Of a stretch of DNA of 64,000 nucleotides, positions 61,146 to 64,000 are shown one piece after another (position 1 is the stretch's first letter; every line of letters begins with the position of its first letter). The stretch is from the NCBI GenBank assembly GCA_004431415.1, contig QPMI01000068.1, positions 62,001 to 126,000 on the forward strand, given 5' to 3'. Below the pieces are notes generated by a model that worked only from the letters and a program-made list of their open reading frames with translations, was not told where the DNA came from and made no database searches. The translations under genes and the position numbers were made by a program. The DNA is from Cyanophora paradoxa. Its lineage: Eukaryota; Glaucocystophyceae; Cyanophorales; Cyanophoraceae.

Positions 61146-62203
61146 TGGAGAATATTCTATCATACAAAAAATACAAACAGAAGCTCATTAGTGAAGGGAA
61201 GGAATTTGATGAGGCGGAACTGAGAAACAAGTATAAGAATTCCGAACTGCATCAAATTTTCAAGAAGCCTAGGAAAAAGACTACGTTTTTAAGAATAGTT
61301 GCCCAGCCATACTCATTTCAGGTTGATGTCATGTTTTTCAGAAAGTTTAAGACAGCAAATTATGGATATATTAAAGCGCTTAGTTTCATTGACATTCTAA
61401 GTAGAAAGGCATTTGTGTATGCTTTCAAGACCAGCGAAGAGATTCCGGGAATACTTAATAAATTCAAGGGCGAAGCAGGTAAGGTTGTAGGATTGGCAGG
61501 GGATAATGAGTTTTCCAGTGCGGTTTATCGAACTTGGTGCAGTGAAAATGGTGTCGAATTGTATACAGATGTTGCGAAAGAAGATCACATTTCTGCTGGG
61601 AATAAACTTGGGATAATCGATCGATTCACTCGAACCTTCAAACAATACATGAACAAACTCATGGTCTCGAGGAATACTTCGAAGTGGGTCGAATTAATCC
61701 CAGATGTGCTAAAGGCTTACAATAACTCGCCTCATTCATCACTGAACAATGATTCCCCAAACCAAGTGTTTGCAAGTCCACAGAAGCAAATGTTTATTTT
61801 CCTAAAAACCACCAAGCATAACATGGATGTTAAAGAGAATCAACCCGATAAAATCAAACCAGGAGATACTGTAAGAGTTTTAGAGGAGAGAGGTGCATTC
61901 TCAAAGGAAGGCCCCAGGTTTAGTCAGAAGATTTACAAAGTAGCTGGGAAAGATGCTAATCGATTCAAGGTGCTTGAAGATAATGGAGATGATGCAGAGG
62001 AATTAAAGAGACGTTTTAAGCAACAAGAGTTACAGAAAGTGAAACGAGATGAGATAATGAAAATTCCACAGCAAATGAGGATTCAAGCTGTAAAGAAAAC
62101 AAACACAGTGAATCGAAAAGTTGCAAAAGAGGGAATCAAACCAAATCGCAGCAAAGTTGTTAGAAAAAGGTATCAATTAAGAAGCGGATTAACTAAAAGG
62201 TAG
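61145..62203 (+). CDS. Retroviral-type (rve) integrase of A3
   Basis: Intact ORF of 352 residues; its ATG shares one base with the upstream stop. Acidic residues: F-Q-V-D-V-M-F-F (first Asp), G-L-A-G-D-N-E-F (second Asp) and L-G-I-I-D-R-F-T-R-T at the third position, where Asp replaces the usual Glu. C-terminal DNA-binding part near residues 235-285 (KIKPGDTVRVLEERGAF ... KIYKVAGK), then a very basic tail. The stop codon ends one base before the right TIR. Would catalyse insertion with 6-bp staggering, matching the CAACTT duplication. Confidence 0.88.
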   Translation: MENILSYKKYKQKLISEGKEFDEAELRNKYKNSELHQIFKKPRKKTTFLRIVAQPYSFQVDVMFFRKFKTANYGYIKALSFIDILSRKAFVYAFKTSEEIPGILNKFKGEAGKVVGLAGDNEFSSAVYRTWCSENGVELYTDVAKEDHISAGNKLGIIDRFTRTFKQYMNKLMVSRNTSKWVELIPDVLKAYNNSPHSSLNNDSPNQVFASPQKQMFIFLKTTKHNMDVKENQPDKIKPGDTVRVLEERGAFSKEGPRFSQKIYKVAGKDANRFKVLEDNGDDAEELKRRFKQQELQKVKRDEIMKIPQQMRIQAVKKTNTVNRKVAKEGIKPNRSKVVRKRYQLRSGLTKR

Positions 62204-62394
62204 TTGGGTGTAATGCATATAACTTCGATTGATTAGATTTTAGATATAACTTCGATTAAATAAAATAGATTGTGACTGAGGCTTACTGAGATTTACTGAG
62301 ATTGGGGATTGGGTTACTGGGAATCATGCGGATATTGCTTGAAGGGGCAAATTATATTGGGGTAATTTTTGGGTGTAATGCTCACAGCTCAGCT
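62204..62394. repeat. Right terminal inverted repeat of A3 (191 bp)
   Basis: Mirror of 50930-51120. The inner edge begins one base after the integrase stop. Confidence 0.95.
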
Positions 62395-62400
62395 CAACTT
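62395..62400. repeat. Target-site duplication of A3 (right), CAACTT
   Basis: Matches 50924-50929; the interrupted fibre-like frame resumes directly after it. Confidence 0.95.
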
Positions 62401-62968
62401 TCATTAGCCGCGCCAGCAAATCACGTATTACAACATGCCGTTATCGATAATGTCGATGGTTTAGAATCTACCGAACTTGCACCTACTCTTAATACTTTTG
62501 GTGATACGCATAAATTGCGACTCAAAGAGTTAAGATGTGACAAAAATAACGGAGTTGTGAAAACTACGAAACTTCTTGTTACAAATGCAAACTTTAACGC
62601 TTTTTATGGAGATCCCGATAGTTACAATGATGATAACAAGGTAACAAACTTTGCTTATGAATCGAGAAACGGAGCGATTAAATGTAGATCGGGTGGCGCT
62701 TACATTGGGGACGGACTAAGAGTTGGTGGTATCATTGGAGCGCCTCTTTTGGTTAATGATCAACCAAACCCCGATGATGAGAACACACGAATTAGGACGT
62801 ATTGCCCAGGTATGAATGAGCCTTACCTAATAAAGATTTATACAATCATTATTAGTTTACAAACAGCGGTAGCCGATGTATTAGAACCCTTAGGAAATCA
62901 TTATAGATATAGAGACACGATACCAGAGGACATTTACGCATTATGTAGAAGAACCGACGGAGCCGTAA
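62401..62968 (+). pseudogene. Fibre-cassette paralogue 4 (B3), 3' part, truncated by host DNA
   Basis: Continues 50885-50929 in frame (SLAAPANHVLQHAVIDNVDG). Family motifs RLKELRCDKNNGVVKTTKLL and SGGAYIGDG are present, then PEDIYALCRRTDGA aligned with PKSIESICRSQNG of paralogue 3. Homology stops at about 62968, where GC content jumps and unrelated sequence begins. The C-terminus is lost, so B3 ends here. Confidence 0.78.
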
Positions 62969-63276
62969 GGAGCTGTTTCGCATGTCGCAGACGGCCCCGG
63001 ACGGACCTCGACGGGCCGAAAACGGCGCGACCTTTTGGACATCCCGCTAGTTCGCGAGCTTTAACAATGGATGGAATTTGAATTTTGAACACGGCCGTGT
63101 CACGGCGGCTATCAGCCGGCTGAGTTCGAGTTCGAGCTGGCTAGACCAAATTCTATATCCCCCCAAGCCATCTCCCCCCCCTTCCAAGCCACGGCCAGCT
63201 GCAGCTAGATTGCGGCCAGCCACGGACTTGCGCGGGAAAAGCAAAAGCGCTTATAGCTTAGCGTTCGGCGATCGAG
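62969..63276. other. GC-rich host sequence between B3 and the right-edge gene
   Basis: No supported gene. It should hold the promoter of the following gene, if that gene is real. Confidence 0.5.
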
Positions 63277-64000
63277 ATGCCGCTCTCTGTGCTGTCTGCC
63301 AAGGTCGGCTCAGCGTTCGGTTCCATTAGAGCGTGGCTGGGCGGCGCCAGCGATGGCAGGCCGCGGCACGGCCAGATTGGCGGCAGCACCTGCGGCAGCC
63401 AGGACGACCTCGGCGAGGACGTGAATCCAGACGACTTTGGCGACGCAGCTTTGAGCGAGCAAGTCGTTCAGCCTGCGCATGCAGCGCCAGCTGCGCATGC
63501 GACGGCCGCGGTCGCGCTGGCGCCTCCCGCGGCGGAGCCGGCGGGCGGGAGCGACTCCCACAAGTCTCGCCAGTACGCTCAGAGCTCGAGCAGAGCCCGG
63601 CAGCGGCTGCTGTGAGACGCCAGGGACGCCTTTGGGGGGGGGTACGCCTGTACAGCCGTGTACGCCGCCTGTCGCAGCTGCCTCATCAGCGACCCCCGTG
63701 TACACGCCTGATCGCCCGCGTCGCAAGCGGGTAGTAGCTGCGCCCTCGCAATCGCAGCCTTCGCATGATCAGCCGGCCACGCCTCCACGCACGCAGCCGC
63801 CGGCGGCAGCGGCCTCGCCAGCGACCCCCGTGGACATGCCTAAGCGCGTGAGTCGCAAGCGGGCAGCGGCGGCGACCTCCCAGCCTTCGCCCGCGGCGGC
63901 ACCGAGCGAGCAATATGAGGATCCCTTCGTTGCCATGGAGCGGTATATGGACGATCCCTCTGTCGCGCCGTCGCCTGCCAGCTCAGCCGCGAAGAAGCCA
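63277..64000 (+). CDS. Partial host gene, Ala/Pro-rich with basic repeats (runs off right edge)
   Basis: ATG 63277 opens MPLSVLSAKVGSAFGSIRAW and is open to a TGA at 63615. A second plus frame is open from before 63600 to the window end, with two copies of a module: T-P-V-Y-T-P-D-R-P-R-R-K-R and T-P-V-D-M-P-K-R-V-S-R-K-R, then EQYEDPFVAMERYMDDPS. A short intron or indel probably links the two frames, but I cannot place it. Lys/Arg clusters look like nuclear localisation signals. Composition matches the other host genes. Confidence 0.4.

Larger units (their letters stand above)
50930..62394. mobile_element. Complete Maverick/Polinton element A3 (11,465 bp)
   Basis: Defined by 191-bp identical inverted terminal repeats starting AGCTGAGC and a 6-bp target duplication. 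Contents from left: Cys-rich gene (-), RING-like (+), ATPase (-), capsid (-), penton-like (+), coiled-coil (+), small basic (+), polymerase-helicase (+), integrase (+), the last ending right at the TIR. No adenain-like protease gene is seen. Several genes carry single-base frameshifts near homopolymers. Confidence 0.95.

Noticed and set aside
63310-63788. Long minus-strand ORFs in GC-rich DNA at the right edge
   Set aside because: Arginine/glycine-rich shadows of the plus-strand frame typical of high GC; no motif.

Overview
The window is eukaryotic chromosomal DNA packed with integrated DNA viruses. Two composition classes alternate. AT-balanced, intron-free, tightly packed viral genes fill most of it. 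GC-rich DNA makes up the rest: two complete spliced genes (39288-43054), a partial gene at the right edge, and two GC-rich retroelement insertions. Introns of 48-83 nt, proline/alanine/lysine-rich acidic proteins and GC-rich retroelements suggest a unicellular eukaryote (alga or other protist). I cannot name the species.

Two virus families are present, both of the Maverick/Polinton and polinton-like virus type (double-jelly-roll capsid gene, penton-like gene, A32/FtsK-like packaging ATPase, family-B polymerase, retroviral-type integrase). Family A: A1 (1-4454, left end outside the window) and A3 (50930-62394, complete, 11,465 bp, 191-bp terminal inverted repeats, 6-bp target duplication CAACTT). 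Their capsid proteins are about 97% identical and they lie in opposite orientation. A3 carries a Cys-rich protein, a RING-like protein, ATPase, capsid, penton-like protein, a coiled-coil protein, a small basic protein, a polymerase fused to an SF1 helicase, and integrase. Family B: B1 (4455-20130), B2 (20131-39287, inverted relative to B1 and fused to it inside their fibre genes) and B3 (about 43140-50929 plus 62401-62968). B encodes its own capsid, two penton-like proteins, ATPase, a D5-like primase-helicase, protein-primed PolB, integrase, a patatin lipase joined to an F5/8C domain, and a large fibre cassette (HxH repeats, LamG-like and C1q-like heads).

The copies are nested. A1 sits in the capsid gene of B1. 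A3 sits in a fibre-like gene of B3. A 7.55-kb non-LTR retroelement (21-bp target duplication) splits the B1 fibre, and a 2.15-kb GC-rich one (16-bp target duplication) splits the B2 patatin gene. Most viral copies carry lesions, so this looks like a graveyard of layered insertions, with B2 the most intact B set and A3 the most intact A set.

Layout: A1 penton/capsid/ATPase/repeats/terminus (1-4454); B1 capsid fragment, penton genes, F5/8C + patatin, fibre (4455-20130) with retroelement 1 (11278-18831); B2 fibre, patatin-F5/8C with retroelement 2 (22105-24258), penton genes, capsid, ATPase, accessory genes, inverted-repeat module, primase-helicase, PolB, integrase (20131-39284); host genes (39288-43054); B3 module, palindrome and fibre cassette (43140-50929); A3 (50930-62394); B3 remnant (62401-62968); host DNA to the end.
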